Source: Dichetophora obliterata
Taxonomy: Eukaryota > Arthropoda > Insecta > Diptera > Sciomyzidae
DNA: 64,000 nt
Direction: 5' to 3'
Assembly (NCBI GenBank): GCA_963920525.1
Contig: OY986437.1
Span: 194,885,511-194,949,510 of the forward strand
Made by a program: the position numbers and the translations under genes
Shown: one piece after another, positions 32,750 through 47,019 of the stretch
Numbering within the stretch: position 1 is the stretch's first letter
Layout of the letters: each line of letters opens with the position of its first letter
Notes under the pieces: generated by a model
The model's input: the letters and a program-made list of their open reading frames with translations, nothing else
Database searches by the model: none
Told to the model about the DNA's origin: nothing

Positions 32750-33370
32750 TAAAGACCAAATAAAAAATTTGCCAAATTGGATAAAAACCAAGCCTACTTC
32801 CAATACAAAATGACTTTTTCAAAACGTTAAAATATCTCAAAATTGCACAAAAACTTAATATATGGACTTTTTATGTACCCCCCTCCCCTCCCATCCATAC
32901 ATAGTGACCATATGAAAATGGTAAAATTTCTTTAAATTCCACGAAAATTAATCCAATGACTTCAAATACGCACATACTATTTTACCTCAAATTCGCATTC
33001 TGAGTATGAAATTCAATCAAATCGAATAAAATTCACGCCCCCACCTCCCATACAAAGTGTCCTTATGAAAACGATAAAATATCTTAAAATTCCACAAAAA
33101 TTCAAAATGATTTGCAAATAAGCTTTAATTTTAACTAAGTACCCTAAGTCTGAAATTTGATAAAATAAAATTAAAACTGCGCTTACCTCCCAATTAAAGT
33201 GACGTCATAATAAAAGCAAAACTTTCATAAATTCTACAAAAATCATTGTCTTATGTCATATTTTTCACATGAACTTTAATATTCACAACACACTCCGAGT
33301 CTGCAATTTTCAATATTTGGATAAAAACCACGCCCCGTAAAATGTGACGTCATCAAAGTAATCAACATTC
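32750..33370 (+). repeat. Degenerate minisatellite (about 130-150 bp unit)
   Basis: Four or more diverged units, each with a TGGATAAAAACC-like or AATAAAATTCACG entry, a CCTCCCAT.CAAAGTG block, TATGAAAACGATAAAATAT, then AAAATTCCACAAAAATT. Starts fall near 32775, 32880, 33025, 33170 and 33320. Unit length drifts. Non-coding. Confidence 0.65.
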
Positions 33371-34587
33371 AAAACTTAGAAAAGACTAAATAACACAGTT
33401 GTGGGGATATCTTAACTGCGACCCAGTCGAAAATAATTTCTTTAATAAATAAATAAAATAATAATTAATAATAAATTTTAAATAACAACAAATTGCAAAT
33501 TTTTTCTTGTCAGTTCCAAAAAATTTCGTAATTTTAAGCGTAGCTTACCTTGAGCTGCAGCTGCCGTGTTCTTTTTACAGTTTTTGGCATATTAGTCTAT
33601 GCTGACCTTTAACTTACAGAGTTGAAGTAATTTTTTTTTAGCTTCTCATCATTTGGAGAAGGTACACATTTATTGCATGGTCATTTTTTTTTGCGCTTGG
33701 CTTTAATTTCGCCGAACTAACGAATGAGCAGGCTGAGTCATAAGCTATAAAAATATGTCTAGTTGTGGTTTTTGTGTTGTAGTTTTTAGTTTTCAGATTA
33801 TAAGAACTGAAAATCTTAAACAATGCGTTTAAAGAATAATATTGAGAAATTTTTGTAATATTGGATAATATAAAAATTTCATAAAAATACTTCCGACTTA
33901 TCCATTAATGAGCTGTGCTCGTGTGAAGATGAAATAAATCCGTATAAACTACAATATTTCAAGTTTGAGCGCAATCTTTTTAGAATTTCACGTTATAAAT
34001 CAAAATTTTGGTAGCATCGAATTTATTAAAATTTTTTTCCAATGTTTTTCCTACTATTCTATTGTTAACCTTCCTATACTCGCGCATTGGTCTCACAGAC
34101 CGACAAATCAATAATTTGATGTTTTTTCAAAAATTAAAGTCAGATATATGTATGCCTATATTCGAAGTTTATATATAAACTTATTCATAGTGTCGAAAGG
34201 TCCTTAAACCATAGCGGTTTTAGTTCACTTTCTTTTTACTTTATGCAATTACTCAACTGCGCCTTTAAAAGTTTCTCTTAAAAAATATTCAAACTCATAA
34301 AAATAATCTTAAAACATTTAATAATCTTAAAATTTAAAATAAAATATAATCTAAAAATAATGAAATAAATGATAAAAAAAAAATAAATGAAATAAAATTA
34401 AATTGGTAAAGCAGAGGTCCGTAGGTTGCGCTGATCCGTAGGTTTGCCTAACATAAAATATAGGAATTAAAAATCTTTTAACAGTAAAATATTACAAGAA
34501 TACAATATAAAAAATAGTATATAAAAAGTAAAATATAAAAAGAATAAAATAAAAAATAATAAAATGTAAAAAGAATAACATATTAAT
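33371..34587. other. AT-rich stretch, nothing recognised
   Basis: No gene seen. A CCTATACTCGCGCATTGGTC segment at 34073 stands out from the AT-rich background but no partner was found. 34310-34570 is dominated by AAAATAAAATA-like low-complexity sequence. Confidence 0.4.
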
Positions 34588-34784
34588 CAGCCAATTATGA
34601 AGCCTTTCTCTCATGAAATCGGAAAAGAGAGCTTTATTTTTTAAGATTTTTTTTAACACTTATGTATATTGACGGTTGATGAACAAATTTCCATTAAAAA
34701 TTTCCAAAATGTTCTTGAACTTTATCTTAAAAATGAAAACTCTCTTTTTCGATTCCCCGGGAGAAAAGTTTTATGATTGGGCTG
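34588..34784. mobile_element. MITE with TTTTTAAGATA arms, copy 2
   Basis: About 197 bp; arms CAGCCAATTATGAAGC through GGAAAAGAGAGCTTTATTTT and, inverted, CAGCCCAATCATAAAAC through GAAAAAGAGAGTTTTCATT. It shares a middle segment with 31110-31334. The right end lies about 20 bp from the start of the tandem array, which may have expanded from its flank. Confidence 0.75.
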
Positions 34785-34803
34785 AATATAAATATTTTTT
34801 AAA

Positions 34804-37450
<2,647 letters not shown>

Positions 37451-37459
37451 TAAATTTAA

Positions 37460-38280
37460 AATAAACCGAAAAATAAATATTATATTAAAAAAAAAATAAG
37501 ACTGAATGTTGATTCTAAAGTAAATTGTACGTTTGTTGTGATAAATTCATAAATGCTTTTCCAGTTAAATTTTGCAAAAATACAAATAAATACTGCATAA
37601 ACGATGAAAATTCATTATATGTACTTTAGTCGAACACTTTTTCGGCACTATTTTTTTATGACAGAAATTTTATTTTGCAGAAAACAATAAATAAAAACAT
37701 TACTTTTATCACATATTACCCATTCGATTTCATTGGCCCAATTTAAAACTATGGCCAACACACAAACCTTTCTCTTACTAAATTTTAAATAAAAAGCAAA
37801 ATAATAAAATTGAAATAAATGAAAAATAATACATAGATATTTTAATTCGTAAAAAATAAAAAAAATTTATTGATAAATAAATTTAATAATATTTAAATTG
37901 AATAACAAATAAATTGAATAATTATAAAATATAATATATGAAAAAAAAGTTCAAGATACAACTTTTGTTAAAAAAATTAGTATGTAATAATATAAAGTGA
38001 ATAAAAAAATAATACAAATAAAAGGTAATAATAAAATGTAAATATGTAAAAATTAAAAGAAAACTCCGAAAAAATGTGCAATAAATAAGCCAAAAAAAGG
38101 TGGTCTGTTCTTAAAAAATTCTGCTCGTTTTAAGTTTTTAAAAATATTAAGAGTACTTTTAATTTATAGAAATATTTAGCTGCGAAATTACTGCAAATGC
38201 TGATATTTATAAAAAATAAGCTCGAGAAAACGTATTTTGTGCAATAAAACAAAGTATTGAGTAAAAAATAATCCAAAAAA
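37460..38280. other. AT-rich stretch upstream of Ehbp1
   Basis: No gene or terminal repeats recognised. Composition stays strongly A-rich down to the change of character near 38281. Confidence 0.4.
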
Positions 38281-38866
38281 ACTAACAGACAACAGCTGAA
38301 ATATTAACAACAATCCTTTCGACTGACGACAGAACACCAACTGTGTTCATTGTATTGACAACAACAACAACAGCAACAACAACAATACCTTATATTGTCA
38401 TTTCTTTTCCAAGCCAAGTTAAATTCATCAAAATTAGTGCGAAAAAGATTATCTACAACAAAGAACAGTAAGCTAGCTAATCAAGCGTAGCAGCCATTCT
38501 TCCGTGGTGTCTTTGACCGAGCTGTGCTCGTCACGGTGCTTCTTCTAATTAAGTCAACACATGAGCGACATTAAGCAACATACACAAGGTGCTCTAGCAT
38601 AATAAAACAACAACAATAAATCTTAAGATCTAACAAACCTTAAGATCTGCTTTTGTTTTGTGGAATATTAATTATAACGGCTGGTTGTATAATGCTTTAA
38701 AATAAAATAAGAGTATCTACGGGAAATTATCCACTTGACGCTCAACAACAACAACTTTAACATTATTACACACACACCCACTCGCATAAATTAGCATAAT
38801 CATATTTACGCTTCCAACTGCACTTAACTCCTTTTTGCAACAATAACAACAGCAACTCTCAACATT
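38281..38866 (+). promoter_or_regulatory. 5' flank and leader of Ehbp1
   Basis: Mixed composition with fly-leader features: CAACAACAACAACAGCAAC at 38360, more CAACAACAAC near 38740 and CAATAACAACAGCAAC just before the ATG. No TATA box can be assigned and the start of transcription is not visible; part may be promoter and part transcribed leader. It abuts the coding exon at 38867. Confidence 0.5.
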
Positions 38867-38970
38867 ATGGGCAGCGTCTGGAAGCGCTTGCAGCGTGTTA
38901 ACAAACGTGCTGCTAAATTTCAATTCACCTCCTCGTATCACGAGCTGCGTCTGGAGACAACGGCAAAGTG
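38867..38970 (+). CDS. Ehbp1: EH-domain-binding protein 1, first coding exon
   Basis: ATG in the context CAACATTATGG opens a 34-codon exon plus two bases: MGSVWKRLQRVNKRAAKF.. then SSYHELRLETTAKW. This is the N-terminus of the EHBP1 family, whose NT-C2 domain starts with xSVWKRLQRVxKxAxKFxF. EHBP1 proteins link EHD proteins and Rab8/10 to actin through a CH domain and act in endosomal recycling and exocytosis; fly Ehbp1 has been tied to Notch-ligand trafficking. The exon ends inside the Trp codon (phase 2) at a GTAAGT donor (38971). It is GC-richer than its surroundings with host-like codons and no defects. The rest of the gene is not found before 64000. Confidence 0.9.
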
Positions 38971-40593
38971 GTAAGTGTTACTTTAAGAACCGTTATTTAT
39001 TTATTTATCTATACCAGAAAGTATCTATTTTATTTAAAAATAAAATTTTATAACTAAAGCTAACATTGATTTGCATATAGTTCACAACAGGTTCATTGGA
39101 ACCTGTGCACAATTGTGCAATGAGTGTTGCAGTTTTATTGAGTAACTTAATCGTGGTTTGAGAAACCTTATAGCGTACTCTCGCACTTACTTAAAATACA
39201 CTCCCTGCAAAAAAAAAAAACGCATCACCAGATATGTTCTTGACATGAGCTCAAAAATCAACCAAAATTAGCATGTTGACAAAAGTTTTTGATTAGGATT
39301 TGTTGGTTGATGTCTTGACTTAAGCCCTGCCACAAAGATTTTAGCAGCTGAGGCAAGTGCAAATCAGCAAGTTGCTTTATATAAAAAAGGCGAAAAATCA
39401 TATTATTTTTACGTAGGGTTTTTTTATCAACAAATGTAAAAATAATTGTGCAAACATAACATTTTCAAGTATTTTTGAAAGCAGAATATTCCTTAAAGTA
39501 ACAATATTCACCAAAAGTTTTGTTTTAAAAAATAATGGCGGTACGTTTAAAAATAGCCCCACTTTTTTCTGAAATTTAATTTTTTATCAACTTTTGCAAA
39601 AGGTTGCAAAATTTTTTTTAATTTTTTGAGTGTCATCTGTTTTTACCAATCACCACTGATGAGAAGACGAAGTGTGACCATCGAAATATTTACATTGTTG
39701 TACAAGAAATATGGCGTTTTGGGCGCAAGACTAATAAAATGGGTCACTAATGAGCCATGTTAACCGTCGGATTGAAATTTATATATAGTAGGTACGATCG
39801 AAACATGACAGACCCTTGAGAATAGAGACTATAATAAAACAAAAACCATAAATTCTACTGTACAGAATTCATATCAAAAATGAATCCAGGCCAAGAAGAT
39901 CACTTGAAGTTGTGTACAATTTCATCATTTTTATCTATGATTATGTGATGGCAAAACAGAAAAAAGGAGGTTAAAGTAGAAAGAGTTGTCTTAATATGAC
40001 TCTGGTTTCTAGGTACATAGATTTCTTTGTTTAATCTATTTAACTTTCTACCTTTTAGATCCCTCTGGAACGATATGCATTTTTTTAACTAAAATCCAAC
40101 CTCTAAATTATATAAATTTTATTGATTATCACAACAAGTACGAAACCTCCATTCAATACTTTTATTCATCAGGAAATTGGTTTTACTCACATATTTTTTT
40201 AACTTTTTTTGTTTAATTTGGGCTCAAAATCCGGTTTAAATGGCGAAATTTTTAGTATATCTTTAAGTTTCCATCAAGAAATATTTTGTAACATTTAAAA
40301 AGTTTAAAAAATTTCACGACTTAGGTTGCGGCCAGAGTGAATCCAGATGCAGACGTGCAGGCAGACAGGCACATGCAGCAACCTGCATAGGAAATAAGTC
40401 GTGCAGAGTAAATGTGGGCGATCAGTACAGGTTGTCGTACGATCAGTACTGCCGCATTTTTAGGTAAATCAGCAACACATAATAATATACAGTTGCGGTC
40501 AAAATAATAGCAGTGCTCTTATATTCAGACATGTTTAGATAAATAATACTAGTCTACAAATTCTGGAGCCGGTAAGCCTATTCTTATTCCAAT

Positions 40594-40870
40594 ATGTACT
40601 TTCAACGTCTTCAGCCCGACACAACTGTTGAAAATGTATTGACTTTTATCAAACATAATAAATTGTTGAGTCAATATGCATTTTGTTCATGCAAAAAAAA
40701 TAGGTAATAAACCTTCCCATGCTTCCTTTATTCTCACAGTTCCAGCTGAAGAGTTTGCAACTGTTCTAAACTCTAATTTGTGGACTGATAATATACTCGT
40801 TACAGAGTTTCAGCCTAAGAATAAGCCTAGAGGGACGACTCAAGCCGCTCGTCAATCCCAAAAAAACTGA
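40594..40870 (+). pseudogene. LINE ORF1 C-terminal part
   Basis: Reads YFQRLQPDTTVENVLTFIKHN, then after a frame slip KPSHASFILTVPAEEFATVLNSNLW and FQPKNKPRGTT before a stop. This resembles the RNA-binding C-terminal part of ORF1 proteins in jockey/CR1-type LINEs. It stops at 40868-40870 and ORF2 begins immediately. The 5' part is missing, a typical 5' truncation. Confidence 0.65.
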
Positions 40871-43652
40871 ATAGGTTATCCCTTTACTATCAAAATGTAA
40901 GGGGATTACGCTCTAAGACGCGAGACATATTTTTAATGTCTCAGAATTTCTCTGAGGATATTATCGCACTGACTGAAACTTGGTTAAACGGAAGCATTAC
41001 TGACTTAGAATTGTTTGAAGGAACTCCTTCGTTAGTTCCATTATTGTTATTCCCTGCTCTGCTAACATCGAACTTATATGCGTCAAGGTTGTACATTCCA
41101 ATTCTAATGTATATCTTATTAATGCATACGTTCCTCCTAAGAGCAGTGTAGAAGTTTATGCAAGCCTTGCGGATTGCATAGAATATGTCATAAGCATAAT
41201 TGACGTTAATGACGACATTTAATTGTTAGGTGATTTTAATCTGCCTGACTTGAAATGGGAATCTTCTGACGATGATACATATTTTTGTGCATCTAATTCG
41301 AAGACTCGCCAAGAGCATATATTTGTTGATAATATATGTTCTGACTTACAACAAGTGAGTTGTATTTATAATAGTCGTGAAAGACTTCTTGACCTGGTCT
41401 TAACTACAGATAGTAACAATGTGATTGTTGAGAGGGCCCCTCATGTTTTGACTGCTGTTGATGAATACCATCCACCATTGAGCATATGGTACAAATCAGA
41501 CAGGGATAATATAGTAAAGTCTAACTCAATAGATAAAGTTTATGAATTCAATTTTAAAAAAGCTGACTTTTTGAAGTTGAATCATTTACTTCAAAGTAAA
41601 CTTCATGTTATTTTAGAATATGTTAATAATAACACTCTTGATAATTCAATTAATTTTTTTTATATGGAAATCTTTGCTATGTTTTCTCTGTCCGTGCCAT
41701 ATAGCCTCAAATTTACGAAAAATTGTGCTTACCCCTGGTACACAAAGGAGTTAAAGATTCTTCGCAACAGCAGGAATAGGGCATGGAAAAAATATGTCTG
41801 TAGCTTAGACTTGAATGACCTAGAAATCTACAAGCGTTTGTTTCTGGATTTTGAAAATTGCTCAGCTACCTTATATCAAAATTATTTAGACAGTACTAAG
41901 CTGAGAATATTGTCTGATCCGAAGAAATTCTGGGGTTTCATAAACACCAAAAAAAAATCTGATGGATTCCCTTCATCATTTAAGACCTCTGACGGATTTA
42001 CTGACGATCCTGTCGTAATTTGTGGTCTATTTGCCAATCTCTTTAAAGAGTCATTTTGTTCAGACTCTTTTAATCCTGATGAAGAGTACTTTGAATATAT
42101 GAACTCTACACCCAGGGTTTCGTTGGATTCTATATCCTTTACTTCAGAGGATATTTTAAAGTATATTGGGTTGATCGATGAGGATTTTAATGCTGGACCT
42201 GACGGAATTCCTGCCGCAGTGTTAACACGATGTGGTTCCGTTCTAAGTCAACCACTGTCCATGTTATTCAATAAATCAATTAGCGAAAGTATTTTTCCAC
42301 TTTTTTGGAAAAAATCTTTTATAGGTCCTATCTATAAAAAAGGTTGTAAGAACGATATAAACAACTACAGGCCTATCGCGAAACTCTCGTCAATTCCAAA
42401 ACTTTTTGAGCGCCTCGTGTATGATCGTGTGAAAATTCACTGTGGGAAGGTCATGACAACTCGTCAGCATGGATTTGTTACTGGCAGATCCACTGTGTCT
42501 AATCTCCTCGATTTTACAACGTTTTGCTTAAATTCATTTTATTCAGGTAACCAGGTCGACTGTATTTACACTGATTTTAGTAAAGCATTTGATAAACTGC
42601 CACACAACTTAATTCCATTTAAACTAAAGTTAATGGGTTTTCCACAATTTTTTGTAAGCTGGATTCAATCGTATCTGACAGAGCGATCTTATCAAATACG
42701 ATTTCGAGGCGTATTGTCAGCTGAATTTATTGCTGAATCAGGTGTTCCTCAAGGTAGCCACCTTGGTCCACTTCTGTTTATTTTAGCCATTAATCAAACC
42801 CACATCAAACACTCTCATCTACTTATCTATGCAGATGACATGAAAATATACAGAACAATAGATGCTAAAGACAATTCAGATCTGCTCCAGTCTGATTTGA
42901 AATCCTTTGAAATTTGGTGTTCTAAAAACAATAGGTTTCTAAATCCAGATAAATGCCAAACTATGACCTTTTCGCGAAAAAGGAATAATTTAATTTTTGA
43001 TTATACGATAAAAGATACGGCTTTAAATCGTGTAGATTCTGTCAAAGATCTTGGTATATGCATGGATTCTAAGCTATCGTTTAACGTTCATATTGATTAC
43101 ATTTGTAAAAAAGCATCTTCTATGCTCGGGTTTATGAAACGCTGGGCCAAAGAATTTAATAGTATGATCACAACTACAACGCTGTATTATGCAATTGTGC
43201 GACCTCACTTAGAGTATGCAAGTCAAGTTTGGTCCCCAAGTTACAATGTACATGTTGAACGTATAGAGAGAATCCAAAAACGTTTTGTTCGGTTTGCTCT
43301 AAGGGGCTTAAGTGCAACTGACACTTTAAACCTTCCTCCTTATGAGGATCGTTTAAAACTTTTAAAAATGCAATCTTTGAATGAGAGAAGGAAGTCTGCA
43401 GATATCGTCTATTTACACCAACTCATAACTGGTGTTTTCGATTCACCAGAACTTCTAACTCTTATAAATTTTAACACTAACCGTAGAAGCAGTAGAAATG
43501 CTAACAATTTAATTTACTTACCTTTTAGTAGAACAAATTATATGGCTACTGCTCCTTTACATCGCATGAGTACCTTTGTTAACAACTGTAGCTTTTTTGA
43601 TGTTAACTTATCGAAAGGTCAACTCAAAAGTAGATTGAAAACTAATGTATGA
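40871..43652 (+). pseudogene. Jockey/CR1-type LINE ORF2 (endonuclease and reverse transcriptase)
   Basis: The endonuclease part opens LSLYYQNVRGLRSKTRDIF and IALTETWLNGS, then lacks its middle (deletion with frame change near 41030-41065), resumes as INAYVPPKSSVEVY and passes a stop at about 41219-41221 before LLGDFNLPDLKW. From 41226 the frame is open for more than 800 codons: NAGPDGIP, YTDFSKAFDKLPH, SGVPQGSHLGPLLF, and the catalytic YADDMKIY, then the HLEYASQVWSP and SLNERRKSADI tail, ending at 43652. The usual FINDL segment before YADD reads LAINQ. Reverse transcriptase looks complete and young; endonuclease is broken. Confidence 0.9.
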
Positions 43653-43773
43653 TTAGATCTATGTAAACGCATGGTTAGTTGTTATGTCTTGTGTTGTCCC
43701 TGAGCCCAACCCATATTATGGTGGGTAAATTTTTCTCACTTTGGATTGTTTTGGACCGCTCTTATCGATATCA

Positions 43774-44103
43774 TTGGGGCTATTCACGGTTTGAGCGTAC
43801 TTTTAGCAAATCGTATTTATAGCATTTGTTATTGTTCGAATTGTGAGCACCTCGCCATGTGGCTGTCGTATAAAAAGACTGTGCAACTCTATGATGTATG
43901 TAATTATGCGGCTGTAGACAGAGCATAAAAATACGAGGTACAAAAAACACGTCCAAGGGCTGCTTTTATTTACGCGTGCCTGCGTATTTGCATTTGTATG
44001 CAAAACAACAGCAAAGCAAAATGCGCTTTCGTAAATTGGCGTACAAATAGCAGATCGAACAAATGGCAGACCAGCGTATTCGAACTGTGAATGGCCTTAT
44101 TGA
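43774..44103. mobile_element. MITE with GGCTATTCACGGTT termini
   Basis: Ends GGGGCTATTCACGGTTTGA and, inverted, AGGCCATTCACAGTTCGA. Interior non-coding with TTTACGCGTGCCTGCG. Boundaries good to a few bases. It follows the LINE 3' region (43653-43773). Confidence 0.65.
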
Positions 44104-44203
44104 GATGTTTTGGTGTTATTTGGGCTGGTTCTTAAGATGATCCAATGCGGAGAAAGTGCGAAAAAGCTGTAGTAGCTGAACTCTATTGTTATTGCATGTA
44201 AAT

Positions 44204-44835
44204 TTTAACGCTGGTTTCAAATCTGTACTCAGTTTCCTCCTACTTTGTACAATTTTCAAGATACAGAGTGTTTTACCTGTTTGGCAGATGTTTAGTATTA
44301 TTGATCTAGAGTCTAAACTACTCACCGCAAAATAAAAGTTTATATTTTGTATTTAAGAAAAAATATCAACCTTTCAATCAATATATTAACCACTATCGTG
44401 TCATGTGAGCTAAAACTTTGAGATTATCCAACGAAACATCAACAGATTTTGTATCTTTTCTTTTAGTGGAGCTGTTATCATCCAAAGTTAGAATATAGAA
44501 AAAACTGTTGATTAAGTGTATTTTTACATGAAAAACAGACATTTTAAATTTTGACGATTACAGCTACGCTAAAACAAAAGATACAAAATTTGTTGATATT
44601 TTGTTGGATACTCTCAAAATTTTAGCTCCTTTACAGCACATGACACGATAGTGGTTGATATATTGATATAAAAGTTGATATTTTTTCTAAAATATAAAAT
44701 ATTGTTTCTTATTTTATGGTTAGTAGTTTCGATTCTAGATCAATAATACTAAACACGTGCCAAAAACGTAAATCACCCTGTATCTGGAAAATTTTACAAT
44801 ATAGGAGGAAACTGAATACAGATTTTGAACCAGCG
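44204..44835. repeat. Foldback segment, arms about 300 bp
   Basis: Left arm (ACGCTGGTTTCAAATCTGTA, CAGTTTCCTCCTA, GTTTAGTATTATTGATCTAGA, CCACTATCGTGTCATGTG) mirrors the right arm in reverse order with modest divergence. The loop lies around 44500-44550. Directly adjoins the right end of the Tc1-like element and may be its original interior. Confidence 0.8.
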
Positions 44836-45264
44836 TTGATGTACATATAGGAACTATAATGGGTTTACCGGATCCGAAATTTGTAGACAAGTATTTTTTA
44901 TGCAAACATGTCTGAAAATAAGAGTACTGCTATTATTTTGACCACAGCTGTATGTACCTGAAGATCGGGTGGGTTGGATATAAGTTTTAAGAATCTTATC
45001 ATTAGTTTAAGGACAGGTTTGAATAAAAACTTTTCGATATTCTTTTTTTAAGAGTCTAGAACTGGGTTTCTGTCCAACAATCTAATTTAAGTCACTTTTC
45101 ATTGCTTAATTAAAATTTACTTAATATTGCAAGTTGACAGTGAAAACACTTTAACCCATTGTGCAACCGTTTTACAGAATTGTAACTGACCGAATAAATA
45201 AGACGCCAAGAAACAACTAATTGCATGGCTTAATTCGACTTATGATAAATTTTAGTCATTTGAC

Positions 45265-45560
45265 TCGCCGAAATTTAAAAGTATTTTTTGGGGCACCACG
45301 AAATAGACCCTAATTGAAATAAGCCCGAATGCAATAACACCCAATAAAATAAGTCCCAACGAAAATGAAATAAACTCCAAACGTAAAAAATGAAATAATG
45401 CCCAAATGCAATGAAATAACGCCCAAATGAAAAACAAAATAAGTACAAAAATTTGGGGATAATGTTATGAAATAACACCCAACAGAAAAAGTTAAATAAT
45501 CCCTATAACTATAAAAAGGTTTCAACTTGAAATGAAATTATCACAAAATAAATTAAATAA
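45265..45560 (+). repeat. Degenerate GAAATAACGCCCAA repeats
   Basis: About twelve imperfect units of roughly 16-25 bp with the pattern (T)GAAATAA followed by a C-rich CCCAA, such as GAAATAACGCCCAAATG and TAAAATAAGTCCCAACG. Bounded by TTTTTGGGGCACC on the left and TTTGGGGCTCTGGCC near 45645. Resembles a short minisatellite; non-coding. Confidence 0.65.
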
Positions 45561-46860
45561 CCCCCAATGAATAGTCACTTCTTTAATTGGTGACGGGATA
45601 TAGCCTAAAATGAAAAATCCCAAATTTAAAATTTAAAATATGATTTGGGGCTCTGGCCAGTTTCAAAAAGGTCATAAGATCAAAGAAAGTGCCGGTCGTT
45701 AGCCGAAATCGGCTTTGTAAGGAAAGCAGAACAACTGAGGTAAATATGCCTGAAAGAACAACATTTCGTGCAAGGCAAATCATTTTTTAATACGCACCTT
45801 TCACAGAAAATAATCTTGCCAAAAATTATCAAAAATGCAAAATGTGTAAAACTAAAACAAATTGAAGAAGTGGGGAAAATTGAAAAACAAAACAACTTTT
45901 GGCCTAATTTTTGAGAAAAACTTGTGAATTTTAGAGGTTTTTTCAAAAATATATATTGCATTGAATAAGTGAAGAAACGATTTATTTTTTCTCATTTCTC
46001 CAAAGTCGTTTAATTGAACTTTCAGACAAAAAAATATTAAAATTGTGGTCTTAAAAACGCAGTTTTCTTAAAAAATTACAAAACGACAAAAAAACTCAAA
46101 TCAGTACGAGAAACCAGTTTTCACTCTGCACACTTGACCAGGTTTTTAATGAAATAAGTCAGTTTTGTAGTACTGGTGCCTGTAAGCAAACCTGCCTGTC
46201 TGCATCTGGATCCACTCTGGCCGCAACCTTAAGCAAAAAAATTTGTGTATATGGCACTAACTGAAAACTGCGATTATATCAAAATGGACTGCTTTTTTTT
46301 ATTAAAAACTATAATTCATTGTTGCTTGAGGGTAAAAAAAAAATTTCTGCATTAAAAAAACAAATGCTATTTTAGGACAATTCTCTTAACATTTATTAGT
46401 TAAAGAATCTTGTTAAAAATATTGGTATTTTTTGACTTTTTTACATAAAGCATAATATATTAATATTTTTGCATAAATACATGGGCAGGGTATGTATTTA
46501 ATAGCAAAATAGAAGAAAACACTGTTTTAAATTGAAAAGCATATACCAGGGTGGTTTGAAAATTTTCCTACCTAACAAAGTTGCAAGAAATTTTTTATTT
46601 CTTTTTTAATTTTTTTTTTATTTAGTGGAAAAGAAAGTTTTTTTACTGTTTTTTTACTGTTTTTTTATATAAAATATAAAAGTTTTTTTATATAAAATAG
46701 ATTGAAATAAATACAAATTTTGCTCACCTTTCTTCTTCCATAACTTTTGCGCAGTATAAATATTAATTTTGCCGGGGTCTTGCATTTTGCGCGCGTCAAA
46801 TACAAAATTTTGATTTTTCCAATAGTTGCAAAATTCCTGTATTGAATGTGCTACTTTGAT

Positions 46861-47019
46861 ATGTTGCGCAATATTTCTGCAGTTATTGAGACTCTAACAA
46901 GCCCCTTGTCTACTGCTGAAAACGATTTGGCTACGTTGTCAAAAAGGTCGTGTTCTAAATTCGAAGACCGCTGTTGCAAACTATTCGACATGAAAAATTC
47001 ATTGCTTCGTAAGTATTAA
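46861..47019 (+). other. Small open frame, 52 codons, unrecognised
   Basis: ATG at 46861 to TAA at 47017. It reads MLRNISAVIETLTSPL, STAENDLATLSKRS, then CSKFEDRCCK and DMKNSLLRKY. Base composition is more balanced than the flanks, and a CTTC|GTAAGTATT donor-like site lies just before the stop, so it could be part of an exon or an old transposon gene. No family recognised. Confidence 0.15.

Larger units (their letters stand above)
40490..44950. mobile_element. Tc1-like element, gutted by insertions
   Basis: Terminal repeats starting CAGTTGCGGTCAAAATAA and, inverted, CAGCTGTGGTCAAAATAA, about 110-120 bp long and matching to CCGGTAA.CC.ATT, flanked by TA at 40488-40489 and 44951-44952. Long inverted ends and TA sites fit Tc1/mariner. 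No transposase remains; the interior is a LINE (40594-about 43770), a MITE and a foldback segment. Confidence 0.8.
40324..46228. mobile_element. PIF/Harbinger-like outer element of a nest
   Basis: GGTTGCGGCCAGAGTGAA at the left and its inverse at the right match over 31 bp with one mismatch, flanked by TTA at 40321-40323 and 46229-46231. The 5905-bp interior is mostly later insertions (Tc1-like 40490-44950 with a LINE inside). Similar right ends occur at 19853, 22436 and 30061, so a family is present. No PIF transposase found. An alternative is two unrelated copies of one repeat end in opposite sense. Confidence 0.6.
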
